Assembly: GCA_050951405.1 (NCBI GenBank)
Contig: JBMNIZ010000003.1
Coordinates: forward strand, 1 to 64,000
Length of the DNA: 64,000 bases
Direction: 5' to 3'
Origin: JBMNIZ01 sp050951405
Lineage (GTDB): Bacteria; Bacillota; DULZ01
Shown here: one piece after another, positions 1-8,256 of the stretch
Layout: each line of letters begins with the position of its first letter
Numbering within the stretch: position 1 is the stretch's first letter
Position numbers and translations under genes: made by a program
The notes under the pieces: generated by a model
Seen by the model: only the letters and a program-made list of their open reading frames with translations
Told to the model about the DNA's origin: nothing
The model's database searches: none

Positions 1-724
1 ACTGGGTTGGTTTTGTTCTTTTACCTGCCAACTGTTCTTCAATAGACAGTTTATCCTTTAAAGGTGATTTGAAAATGGTATGGCTGTCGGAATAGATACT
101 AACCGGGATGCCGAAATTTTCAAACATAAAGCGCATAACTTCAAAGTACCCCTGGAGGCATTCATTCTTAGCCAGGTATAAGGCTACCACTTTGCCTGTA
201 GCATCATCAATACCACCATGCAGGGCTAAACTTTTCGCTGGTACCAAAACCATTCATAGGGCGTAGCATCCATCTGGATTAAAAAGCCCTTCCTGGGGTT
301 TACGCTTTCTAGTGCGATGGGGCTTAAACCTCCTACGTTTTTTCGGGCTTTCAAAGCCCGACTTCTTTAGCAGCTTGTAAAGCGCTGAATAGCTGATATT
401 AATTTGTTTCATGCTCTGCCAGCATTTCCTGAAAGTGCAAGAAATTAGCGTTTCTGTAGGTATCTGACTTTTTAAGGTTAATAATTGTCTGGGCAGTTTG
501 ATCCGGGATGGCATGATAAGGTTTTTTGCCTTTGTTTTTATGGACTAGGAAAGACGCCCCCTGTTCTTGCACTCCTTTCTTGAGGCGGAGTATTTGTCTT
601 TCGCAAAGTCCAAGGCTCTCAGATGCTTCTTTGACTGTGATATGCCCTTCGATGAGTTTGGTAATTACTAAAAAACCTATTAAGTTGTTTTTTGGGACAT
701 AAGATAATACACCTCGTTATCCAT
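1..724 (-). pseudogene. ISNCY-family transposase, partial and frameshifted
   Basis: Reading from the ATG at 724, this encodes the first roughly 240 residues of the transposase found intact at 22113-23459: an N-terminal helix-turn-helix region, then the start of the DDE domain. The frame breaks several times, each time where this copy has one base more than the intact copy in a run (for example near 226, 247, 285, 407 and 673). The 3' half lies outside the window. It is either a decayed gene or a good gene spoiled by sequencing error; the homopolymer pattern favours the latter. Confidence 0.8.
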
Positions 725-777
725 AGTGACATTTTATCAAGATAATTAACAAGATGACATTATCATAAGATAACAAC
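1..777 (-). mobile_element. ISNCY (IS1202-like) element, copy 1, 5' part
   Basis: This stretch is nearly identical to the complete element at 21920-23512. It is cut by the left edge of the window, so only the transposase N-terminal half and the terminal inverted-repeat end are present. The element end lies at about 777, by comparison with the other copies. The 47 bp that follow (778-824) are not part of the element; they are the original flank and carry a promoter. The copy contains several extra bases in homopolymer runs compared with the intact copy. Confidence 0.85.
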
Positions 778-824
778 ATAGGACAAAAAAAATAGTTGAC
801 CGCCGGTAATCACTGTGATATTAT
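492..824. repeat. Left copy of ~333-bp direct repeat flanking IS1634-like copy A
   Basis: Positions 492-824 are repeated, apart from homopolymer indels, at 2842-3173, directly on the two sides of the IS1634-like element at 825-2841. The repeat holds the ISNCY 5' end plus 47 bp of flank, and ends with a promoter (TTGACC at 796-801, 17-bp spacer, TATTAT at 819-824). The arrangement is that of a target-site duplication of unusual length, a property known for IS1634-type elements. The left promoter now points into the antisense strand of the transposase. Confidence 0.85.
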
Positions 825-2841
825 CCCGACTTTTACAGCAAACCACCAAAAAAAGAGCCGCAAACTCTTGCCACACAAGAGCTAGCGGCTTTTCGAATTT
901 ATCACAAAGATGTAGGGGAAAAGCTCATTTTTTGACCTGACCCAAAATTTTTTTAATGTCCCCAAGACGAAGCCTCTTGTTGGTAAAATCAATCCCCAAG
1001 GCCTTCCCAATAGCATCGGAAACCTCAGTTCTGTAATCGAACAAATAAACATTTTCATGCTCCTTTGAGCAAGAAATCCTATGAAGACACTCAATAATCT
1101 GTTCCGCAGAATAAACATTGCCCGTTTTTCTTTGCATAATCCTCATAATCGTAAGCGCGATGAAGCAAATCAAAAAATGAGCATTAATATGATCCTGAAG
1201 AGATACATACACCGGGCGGGTCTCCAAAACCCCCTTAGTAATCCGGAAAGTCTCCTCAATCTTCCACAAAACCCCGGTAAGTATCAATTATTTCAACATT
1301 AGACATATCCAATTCGCTGGTGACAATCGCATAGTAGCCATCATACTTGGCCTCTTCCCTAACCCTCTCCCAGTCCACAACCGGACGCTCCTTAACCGCA
1401 AGAACCTCTCCCGTCTTCTCATCAAACTTAAGATTCTTCACATACCTGGCCGCCCCCATAAGAAGTAGCCTTATTGTAGCTCTGAGGATTAGCCGCCAAA
1501 TCAAAAGCCTTTTTTAAAAGCTCTTCCCGTTCAGCCTGAGCCTTTAAAGCATATTTTCTTCCCCAGAAAACCCACCTGCTTTTCATACACCGTTTTCCTT
1601 GTCTTTTTTCCACTAGGCAACGTTACATTGATTTCCCCTGGCAATGACCCTGCTTTTCATCTTGAAATCAGCATTTTCATCGGCAGGCTTGCCATTTTGA
1701 TCTACGTAACCCTCATCAGAAAGGACATACTCCTTAAACTCTTGAGTGCCGCCCCCTGACCGAAAAACTGAACACATAACCGTTTAAAATTCCTTCCCCT
1801 TCTCCTTACCCTGAAGATAAAAAATATTATCCCCCGTAATAATCCCCATATCAGCAACAACAATAATCCTGCCCGTATCATAATTTCTTCTTACTTCCCC
1901 GATAACCGGCCGAAAGGTCTCCTTATCAACCGTATTACCAGGAAACAAATCATAATGAAGAGGTATCCCATCAGCATCCATAGCCAATCCCATCTGCACA
2001 ATAGGATTCCGACGGTTTTCCTTTGACAACCCGAACTTACGGAACTCATCCCCCTCATCAATCTCAAAATAGAAATTGGTCACATCATAATAGATGGTCT
2101 TAGTATTACGCCCATACTTCTCACTGATCTGAGCATTCAAATACCTTTGAAACTCCTTGGCAATCTTCGAAAAATGAGAGAGGGACCGGTAAACATCCGC
2201 CAAAGAAAAATGAAAACGCTCAAAATACCGCCCTTTTTCCTCAAAAGCCTTTTTCTTGGAGCCGGGAGAAAGGAGCCTGGAGATAACCAAAAGCATCATG
2301 ATGGAATTCGTATTGAACTTAAAATTCTCATGCCTGGACTTATTCTTGAAAAACACATCCAAACCCAATTCATGATAAATCTTTAAAATTGCCGCATAGC
2401 CAAAATTCTTTCTGTTATCAGTATTAGGAGCAAGTTTTTCCTCCATATTGATGGACAAAGTCAACTTCTTTTGGGCATTTTCCTCTTCAGTCATTTTCCG
2501 GGCAAGCTCTTTGAAGTGGGCGATAGGGTCATCGTATATTTTCTCCAGTTCGTCAAGGTAACCAAGGGATTTAACAGTACGGTCAGTGGAAATACCTGTC
2601 TCTGGATCCCTGTATTTCTGAGCGATAGAAAGATAAGTCCTCCCCGTGTCTTTTCGATAAGATTTTTTTAGGTACACATTAAGAACCTCCGTCTCTGAGT
2701 GTCGATATTTATTTAATTATACCACATTATGCCAAATAATGCCATGGAAAAATGACAAAAATTCATAAAAAATTCCCCCTTAAGGCCTTATGCCGCAAGG
2801 GGTTTAGAATTCGCATCTCTAAATCAGGTGTAAAAGAAACG
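825..2841 (-). mobile_element. IS1634-like element, copy A
   Basis: A complete element of about 2.0 kb. Its ends are set by comparison with copy B (24787-29302) and by the flanking direct repeats. The terminal sequences are CCCGACTTTTACA at the left and, read inward from the right, CGTTTCTTTTACA: an imperfect inverted repeat sharing CTTTTACA. It contains a single long transposase frame on the minus strand. It is about 8 bp longer than copy B without its IS21 insertion, because of one-base gains in runs. Confidence 0.88.
925..2677 (-). pseudogene. IS1634-family transposase, frameshifted (copy A)
   Basis: Starts at the ATG at 2677 and runs to the stop at 925; about 580 residues once frameshifts are repaired. 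Visible parts are an N-terminal region (MYLKKSYRKD), the first catalytic Asp in YYDVTNFYFE, the second in VVADMGIITGD, and the IS4-superfamily YREK signature seen best in copy B as YRGLWKIEETFRITK. The frame is broken near 1266-1270, 1455, 1567, 1640, 1755 and 1790, each time by an extra base in a homopolymer relative to copy B. Function as written would be lost; the pattern suggests sequence error as much as decay. Confidence 0.85.
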
Positions 2842-3126
2842 GGCAGTTTGATCCGGGATGGCATGATAAGGTTTTTTGCCTTTGTTTTTTATGGACTAGG
2901 AAAGACGCCCCCTGTTCTTGCACTCCTTTCTTGAGGCGGAGTATTTGTCTTTCGCAAAGTCCAAGGCTCTCAGATGCTTCTTTGACTGTGATATGCCCTT
3001 CGATGAGTTTGGTAATTACTAAAAACCTATTAAGTTGTTTTTGGGACATAAGATAATACACCTCGTTATCCATAGTGACATTTTATCAAGATAATTAACA
3101 AGATGACATTATCATAAGATAACAAC
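2842..3126 (-). mobile_element. ISNCY element fragment created by the IS1634 target duplication
   Basis: Only the 5' terminal ~285 bp of the ISNCY element is present. The fragment is not an independent insertion: it starts exactly where IS1634-like copy A ends and is the second half of the long target duplication. Confidence 0.85.
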
Positions 3127-3144
3127 ATAGGACAAAAAAAATAG

Positions 3145-3173
3145 TTGACCGCCGGTAATCACTGTGATATTAT
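3145..3173 (+). promoter_or_regulatory. Sigma-A promoter of the S-box/metNIQ operon
   Basis: TTGACC at 3145-3150, a spacer of exactly 17 bp, and TATTAT at 3168-3173. Transcription would begin near 3180, about 20 bp before the SAM riboswitch. The -10 box is also the last part of the IS1634 target duplication, so an identical promoter stands at 796-824. Confidence 0.8.
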
Positions 3174-3200
3174 TACTCTCGAACGCAATAAGGGTTTATA

Positions 3201-3336
3201 CTCTTATCCAGAGTAGGTGGAGGGACTGGCCCAATGAAACCCGGCAACCACCCTTTCCAAGAGAAGAATAGGTTCTTCTTTTGGGAGAGGAACGGTGCCA
3301 ATTCCTGCGGATGCACTGCATCTGACAGATGAGAGT
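3201..3336 (+). ncRNA. SAM-I (S-box) riboswitch
   Basis: The conserved S-box blocks are present in order: CTCTTATCCAGAG with GGTGGAGGGA, then GGCCCAATGAAACCCGGCAA, then GGTGCCAATTCCTGC, and the closing GATGAGAG. The 5' CTCTTATC pairs with the 3' GATGAGAG as helix P1. The RNA binds S-adenosylmethionine and, in this family, turns transcription off when SAM is plentiful. It sits between a promoter and an intrinsic terminator and precedes metN, the usual arrangement for control of methionine uptake. Confidence 0.95.
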
Positions 3337-3354
3337 AGCTGTTTGTAGAGAATT

Positions 3355-3391
3355 CTCTCTGTCTTGTTGTGCAGGGAGATTTATTTTTTTT
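3355..3391 (+). terminator. S-box attenuator (intrinsic terminator)
   Basis: CTCTCTG (3355-3361) pairs with CAGGGAG (3372-3378), followed by a T-rich run to 3391. It would form when SAM holds the P1 helix together, stopping transcription 18 bp before metN. Confidence 0.8.
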
Positions 3392-3408
3392 AAAGGCAGG
3401 GACCAGAT

Positions 3409-4428
3409 GTGATCCGCATTATAGATTTGCGCAAAGTTTACGAAAAAGGAACTAAGCCGGTGGTGGCCCTGGACGGGGTGTCTCTCCATGTAAAAAAAGG
3501 GGAAATTTTTGGGATTATCGGCCTGAGCGGAGCGGGGAAAAGCACTCTGGTCCGCTGTATCAACATGTTGGAAAGGCCCACTTCCGGCCGAATACTGGTT
3601 GATAACGTGGACATAGGATCATTGAAGCCTGCCCAGCTCCGGAAGGCCAGAAGAGAAATCGGCATGATTTTCCAGCATTTTAACCTGCTCTGGTCCCGCA
3701 CTGTTTTTGAAAATGTTGCTTTTCCTTTGGAAATCGCAGGATTGCCAAAAAACAAAATCAGACCCCGGGTTAATGAATTGCTGGAACTGGTGGGACTGAC
3801 AGATAAGGCCCACTCTTACCCCAGTCAATTGAGCGGAGGACAAAAACAAAGGGTGGGAATTGCCAGAGCCTTGGCCAACAATCCGAAAGTCCTCTTATGC
3901 GACGAAGCTACTTCGGCTCTGGATCCCCAGACAACAAAATCAATCCTTGGACTCTTACGGGATATCAACAGAAAGTTTAACTTGACCATTGTCATTATCA
4001 CCCATGAAATGAACGTTATCAAGGAAATATGCGACACGGTAGCCGTCATTGAGGAGGCTAAAATAGTTGAAACAGGATCGGTCATTGACCTTTTTACCCG
4101 GCCCAAAACCCCAACAGCCAGACGTTTTATCAGCACAGTCATCAATGCGGAGCTGCCCCCTTCCTTAGTCTTGCAGCAAAAACAACAACGGCGGCAAGCT
4201 GGTGCGGATTGCCTTTCTCGGGGAGACGGCCGGCCAGCCCATCATTTCCAATCTGGTCACAAAATACGGGGGTTCAGGCTAACATCCTCTTCGGCAACAT
4301 CGATCATATTCAGGAAACAATTTTCGGCACTCTCACCGTCCAGCTCCTGGGGCCCGCCGGAGGCCCTGGAAAAAAGCCTGGACTACCTGCGGAGTATTGA
4401 TTTGGGAGTTGAGGTGATCTTGCAATGA
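3409..4428 (+). CDS. metN: Methionine ABC transporter ATP-binding protein MetN
   Basis: ATPase of the MetNIQ D/L-methionine importer, on the inner face of the membrane. Walker A is GLSGAGKST, the signature is LSGGQKQR, Walker B is VLLCDEATSALD, and the H-loop is IITHEMN. The start is GTG at 3409. The ABC domain (about 245 aa) reads cleanly; the C-terminal NIL regulatory domain is broken by frame changes after about codon 252 (around 4175-4185) and again near 4270 and 4350, although the correct residues (GGKLVRIAFLGE..., ANILFGNIDHIQ..., EALEKSLDYLRS) can be read in alternate frames. The total span matches a normal gene of about 340 aa, so sequence error is likely. Under S-box control and overlapping metI. 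Confidence 0.93.
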   Translation: MIRIIDLRKVYEKGTKPVVALDGVSLHVKKGEIFGIIGLSGAGKSTLVRCINMLERPTSGRILVDNVDIGSLKPAQLRKARREIGMIFQHFNLLWSRTVFENVAFPLEIAGLPKNKIRPRVNELLELVGLTDKAHSYPSQLSGGQKQRVGIARALANNPKVLLCDEATSALDPQTTKSILGLLRDINRKFNLTIVIITHEMNVIKEICDTVAVIEEAKIVETGSVIDLFTRPKTPTARRFISTVINAELPPSLVLQQKQQRRQAGADCLSRGDGRPAHHFQSGHKIRGFRLTSSSATSIIFRKQFSALSPSSSWGPPEALEKSLDYLRSIDLGVEVILQ

Positions 4429-5083
4429 CTGCTGAACAGATCTTCTTTATGGTCTGGCAAGGTTTATTGGAAACCTTATATATGGTTTTTCATTTCCACA
4501 TTCCTCGCCCATTTAGTTGGTATTCCCCTGGGGGTAATTCTGGTCATCACCGGGCCGGATCATATCACAGAAAACAGAGCCATCAACCAGGCCCTGGGCG
4601 CAGTGATCAATATGGGAAGGTCTATCCCTTTTATTATCCTTTTAATCTCTTTGCTTCCGTTCACCCGCTGGGTTGTGGGCACAACCATCGGCCCTACCGC
4701 GGTGATACCTCCTTTAACCATCGGGGCCATTCCTTTTGTGGCCCGCATGGTGGAAAATTCCTTAAAGGAAATTCCCTGGGGGGTGATAGAGGCAGCTCTG
4801 GCTATGGGCGCCGGTCCTATGCAGATCATCAGGAAGTTACTTATTCCGGAAGCACTGCCTTCCCTTATCCTGGGAGCCCACCATCACTACAATCACCCTG
4901 ATCGGGTATTCAGCCATGGCCGGGCTGGTGGGAGGAGGTGGTCTGGGGGATATTGCCATGCGCTATGGTTACTATCGATATGAAACCGGCCTGATGCTTG
5001 TTGTAGTGGTTGTTCTGATTTTATTGGTTCAAGTAATTCAGATGATCGGAGATACTATCGCCCGCAGGATAGATAAAAGATAA
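4425..5083 (+). CDS. metI: Methionine ABC transporter permease MetI (frameshifted as read)
   Basis: Membrane permease of the methionine importer. Three frames together give a normal ~219-aa MetI: MTAEQIFFMVWQGLLETLYM in the first, INMGRSIPFIILLISLLPFT through the EAA loop (AALAMGAGPMQIIRKLLIPE) in the second, and ITLIGYSAMAGLVGGGGLGD to the end in the third. The breaks lie near 4485 and 4885. The start overlaps the metN stop by four bases, and the stop TAA is at 5081-5083. Every diagnostic block of the family is present, so the gene is probably intact in the organism and the breaks are sequence errors. Confidence 0.85.
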
Positions 5084-5109
5084 AAAGAACTAAGAGAGGA
5101 GAAATGCTG

Positions 5110-5981
5110 ATGAAAAACACGAAAAACTTTTGTAATCTTCCTTATTATTGCCTTATCTCTAGCGCTGGTGGTCGGGTGCGGTGGTAAAGCTACCAATCAG
5201 ACGGATAGCCCAGCAGCCAACGGAGAAAGCAGTGGAAATGAAAGTGCACCTGTCCAAGATAATCGTAGGAGCAAGCCCCGTTCCTCACGCAGAGATTCTG
5301 GAAAAAGCCAAGGAATTGCTGGCAAAACAGAATATCGAACTGGAAATCAAAGAATTTACCGATTATGTCGTTCCCAATATCGCTCTTGCCGATGGCTCTC
5401 TGGATGCCAACTACTTCCAACACGTCCCCTATCTGAATGATTTTAAGGAGCAGAATAAACTGGACTTGACCTGGACTGTAGCCGTGCACTTTGAACCCAT
5501 GGGCCTTTATTCCAAAAAAATCACCGGTCTCGATGAATTGAAAGACGGGGATCAAATTGCCGTTCCCAACGATACCACCAACGAAGCAAGGGCACTCCTT
5601 CTTCTCCAAGATCTGGGCATCATCACCTTAAAGGAAGGAGCGGGACTTACAGCCACTAAACAGGATGTAGTTGAATACAAAATCAAGGTGGATATCGTAG
5701 AACTGGAAGCTCCGCAAATTCCCAGATCTTTAGAGGACGTTGCCGCCGCGGTCATTAACGGTAATTACGCCATAGATGTGGGTCTCAGTCCAGCAAAAGA
5801 TGCTTTGGCATCCGAAGATGCCGGTTCTTTAGCTGCGGAAACTTATAAAAACGTGGTGGCCATCCGGACCGGCGATGAAAACCGGCCGGAAATTAAAGCG
5901 CTGGGAGAAGCACTGAATTCACCGGAAATCAAGAGCTTTATTGAAGAAAAGTATCAGGGAGCTGTGGTCCCGGTATTCTAA
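5110..5981 (+). CDS. metQ: Methionine-binding lipoprotein MetQ (frameshifted near the 5' end)
   Basis: Extracellular substrate-binding lipoprotein of MetNIQ (NlpA family). ATG at 5110 gives MKNTKN; one base out of frame follows the hydrophobic signal and lipobox LALVVGCGG, with the lipidated Cys at about residue 22. The mature domain reads cleanly from about 5250 to 5981 (IIVGASPVPHAEILEKAKEL through GAVVPVF), about 245 residues, as usual. Two one-base shifts (near 5127 and 5250) break the frame. An alternative ATG at 5104 lies too close to the GAGAGGAG ribosome-binding site. Last gene of the metNIQ operon. Confidence 0.9.
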
Positions 5982-5998
5982 GTCTTTAGCAAAAACAA

Positions 5999-6044
5999 AA
6001 CCTCGGGTTATAGTCCTTTTTCGGGCTTTAACCTGAGGTTTTTT
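5999..6044 (+). terminator. Intrinsic terminator of metNIQ
   Basis: AACCTCGGGTTA (5999-6010) pairs with TAACCTGAGGTT (6029-6040), then a T run. It lies 17 bp after the metQ stop and also 20 bp beyond the end of the opposing corrinoid-protein gene, so it may serve both strands. Confidence 0.85.
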
Positions 6045-6063
6045 CATCAAAAAAATATTTGGG

Positions 6064-6701
6064 TCAGACTTGAAGTAATTGTTTGCATAGCTCAGTGGCG
6101 GAAGCGGCATCGGGAGCATACCCATCGGCACCGATTTCTGCGGCAAAGTCACTGGAAACAGGAGCTCCGCCCACGATCACTTTTACTTTATCCCGCAAAC
6201 CTTCTTCTGTGAGAATTTCAATGGTATCCCGCATATGAAGCATGGTGGTAGTCAAAAGGGCGGACATGGCCACAATATCTGCCTGCTGTTCTTTGGCTAC
6301 CGCCACGAATCTTTCCGGAGGAACATCCACACCCAGATTGAACACAGTCAATCCCGCACTTTCCATCATCATGCCCACCAGGTTCTTTCCGATATCATGC
6401 AGATCTCCTTTCACCGTGCCCAGCACCACCTTGCCCATGGAAGGCAAGTCCGTATCGGTGATTAAAGGCTTAACCAGATCTAATCCACCATTCATGGCCC
6501 TGGCCGCCCATCAGCACTTCCGGAACAAACATCTCACCATTTTTGAAACGATCACCCACCACGCTCATTCCCCGGACCAGTCCCCCCGTTAATAATTTCC
6601 AGGGGATCCATAGATTTTTCCAAGTAACCCCGGACCAACTCCTTTACTCTTCCTTCATTCCCGGCAATTACCGCCGCAGACAATTCCGCAAAATCCGTCA
6701 T
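6064..6701 (-). CDS. Corrinoid (B12-binding) protein, MtbC/MttC type (frameshifted as read)
   Basis: Small two-domain corrinoid carrier of methyl-transfer systems. The start is ATG at 6701 after a strong GGAGGTGGAGGAC site. The N-terminal helical cap (B12-binding 2 domain; MTDFAELSAAVIAGNEGRVK) is followed by the cobalamin-binding Rossmann domain with the base-off signature: GDLHDIGKNLV (the DxHxxG lower ligand His), SALLTTTM and GGAPVS. About 211 residues once two one-base gains are removed (a G run near 6583 and one near 6510). No partner methyltransferase (MtbB/MttB/MtaB) or activator is nearby, so the methyl donor is unknown. An IS30 copy sits just upstream. Confidence 0.85.
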
Positions 6702-6836
6702 GTCCTCCACCTCCTGATTTGATAAAGCTTGGTTGGCTTAGGCTTCAAAATCGGTCATCGCCCATAGCCCATATATGCTATATCTTACCAAAATAATTGC
6801 CCATAGGCTACTATTATCTTGACAAAATATTTCCCC

Positions 6837-8058
6837 GGGGAATTGCAAGTTTAATTGCCACCCATATTTTGGCATCCTCTGATTATACTGCCATCTTTGC
6901 CATCTCATTGGCAGATTTATATCCATGAATTTTTCTTGGGTAATTATTCATCCAGTTCTCAATTCGCCTAATATCTTTCTGTTTAAGCTTGCTGATATCT
7001 GTGCCCTTTGGAATAAACCGACGTATTAGCTTATTAGCATTTTCATTGGACCCACGTTCCCATGCGCTGAATGGGTGAGCATAATAGATTTTAGTCCGAT
7101 GAGTGCCCGGCTTTCTGATTGAACTCTCTAATTCTACACTATTAAGAAACTCGCTTCCGTTATCTACCGTAATGGTTTTTGAACACTTCTGAAAAAGCGT
7201 GCTCCGTACTCTCTTTCAAGCCTATCCAGCGTTTTCTTCACTGATTTCTGTGTCTTTTCCGGCATCTTTCGGATAATCTCTTTTCTAAACTTGCGTTCTG
7301 TTTAGAACTAAGAGTGCGGCTTTGCCTTTCCCTTTGCCGCTTACAACACAATCCATCTCCCAATGGCCGGCTTCTTCACGAGTATTAGCTGCCGCAGGTC
7401 TTTCTTCAATGCTTCTGCCTTTTAGATTGTTGTGGGCAACTCGTACCCCTCTTATGGCGATTTTTTTTTAGGTACTCGTTTTTACTGGAAGGTTTTTATT
7501 TGTTATATTTGCAAATACTTCTTTGTCGATATAGTTATAGAGCGTTTTTGTGCATATACTAGTCTTAAATTTTAAGCCTTTTGCCCGGATTTCGCCAATG
7601 ACTGCGTCAGGGGTATATCCCTCTTTGATAATCTTTTTTTCAATGTAATCGGCTAGTCCATGGTCATGACCGATCTTTAAGCATGCTCCCTTATTAGCAG
7701 CTCTCTCCCGGTATATTCGCTCTGCTGTATCTGCACAGTATTTATCAACATAAACCAGGTCGCTTCTCAGCATCCTGACAGTTCCACGGGCAATCTCACG
7801 TTCGATGGTTCGCTTATGCTTGCCTAACAGCTTTGCTATCTCGCTGGGTGACTTCTTCTCCTTTAGAAGAATTTCAATCTGATAGCGTTCTTTTACAGTG
7901 ATGTGTTTAAAGCGGCGGGAAGTCGTGGTACGATTGAGTTGACTCATGTGCTTTGCCTCCTTTATGTTTTTAAGCGTAGTTACCTTAAACATATCAGAGG
8001 TTTAGCCTTGAGTCTCTATTTTTTTATTAAATGCGGCAATTAATTTTACAACTTACCC
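6837..8058 (-). mobile_element. IS30-family element, copy 1
   Basis: A 1222-bp copy of the IS30-like element also found at 23518-24732 (1215 bp). The ends read inward GGGGAATTGCAAG and GGGTAAGTTG, with a shared TTAATTGCC nearby forming imperfect inverted repeats of about 25 bp. It is inserted upstream of the corrinoid protein gene. The 7-bp excess over copy 2 comes from one-base gains. Confidence 0.88.
6883..7947 (-). pseudogene. IS30-family transposase, frameshifted (copy 1)
   Basis: Same protein as at 23628-24686. From ATG 7947 the N-terminal helix-turn-helix (KHITVKERYQIEILLKEKKS) and middle region read to about 7490, where an extra T in a run near 7460 breaks the frame; further breaks occur near 7175-7190 and 7300. 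The C-terminal DDE residues can be read in other frames. Inactive as written. Confidence 0.85.
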
Positions 8059-8256
8059 CCACAGATGTTCGATCCTGTGGGCTCACAGCAGATCAATTCT
8101 CCCGGCTATTTGAGCTTGTTTTTGGAAAATACTCCATTAACGACTTTTAAATTTTCTTTTTTTCCGCTACAATAAAGGGAAATGGCAAATCCTGAAGAAT
8201 TGCATTGCCGGATAGGTAGTAACAGACAAACCAGCATGCCATTGGGAGGGGAATAA
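8059..8256. other. Non-coding gap between IS30 copy 1 and the 663-aa gene
   Basis: No gene is seen. A short inverted repeat CCACAG/CTGTGG lies at 8060-8080, next to the IS end. TACAAT near 8169-8174 could be a -10 box for the downstream gene, but no good -35 is placed 17 bp upstream. The downstream gene has a good GGGAGGGG ribosome-binding site just before its ATG. Confidence 0.4.

Larger units (their letters stand above)
2842..3173. repeat. Right copy of ~333-bp direct repeat flanking IS1634-like copy A
   Basis: Direct repeat of 492-824. Positions 2842-3126 are the 5' end of the ISNCY element with the first ~77 codons of its transposase (ATG at 3073, minus strand); 3127-3173 are the original flank with the metNIQ promoter. 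After 3173 the sequence is unique and runs into the S-box leader. This fixes the pre-insertion order as ISNCY, promoter, S-box leader, metNIQ. Confidence 0.85.

Noticed and set aside
4150..5260. Programmed frameshifting or true pseudogenes in metNIQ
   Set aside because: The breaks are at several unrelated places and all the family residues are present in the other frames; nearby IS copies show the same kind of error.
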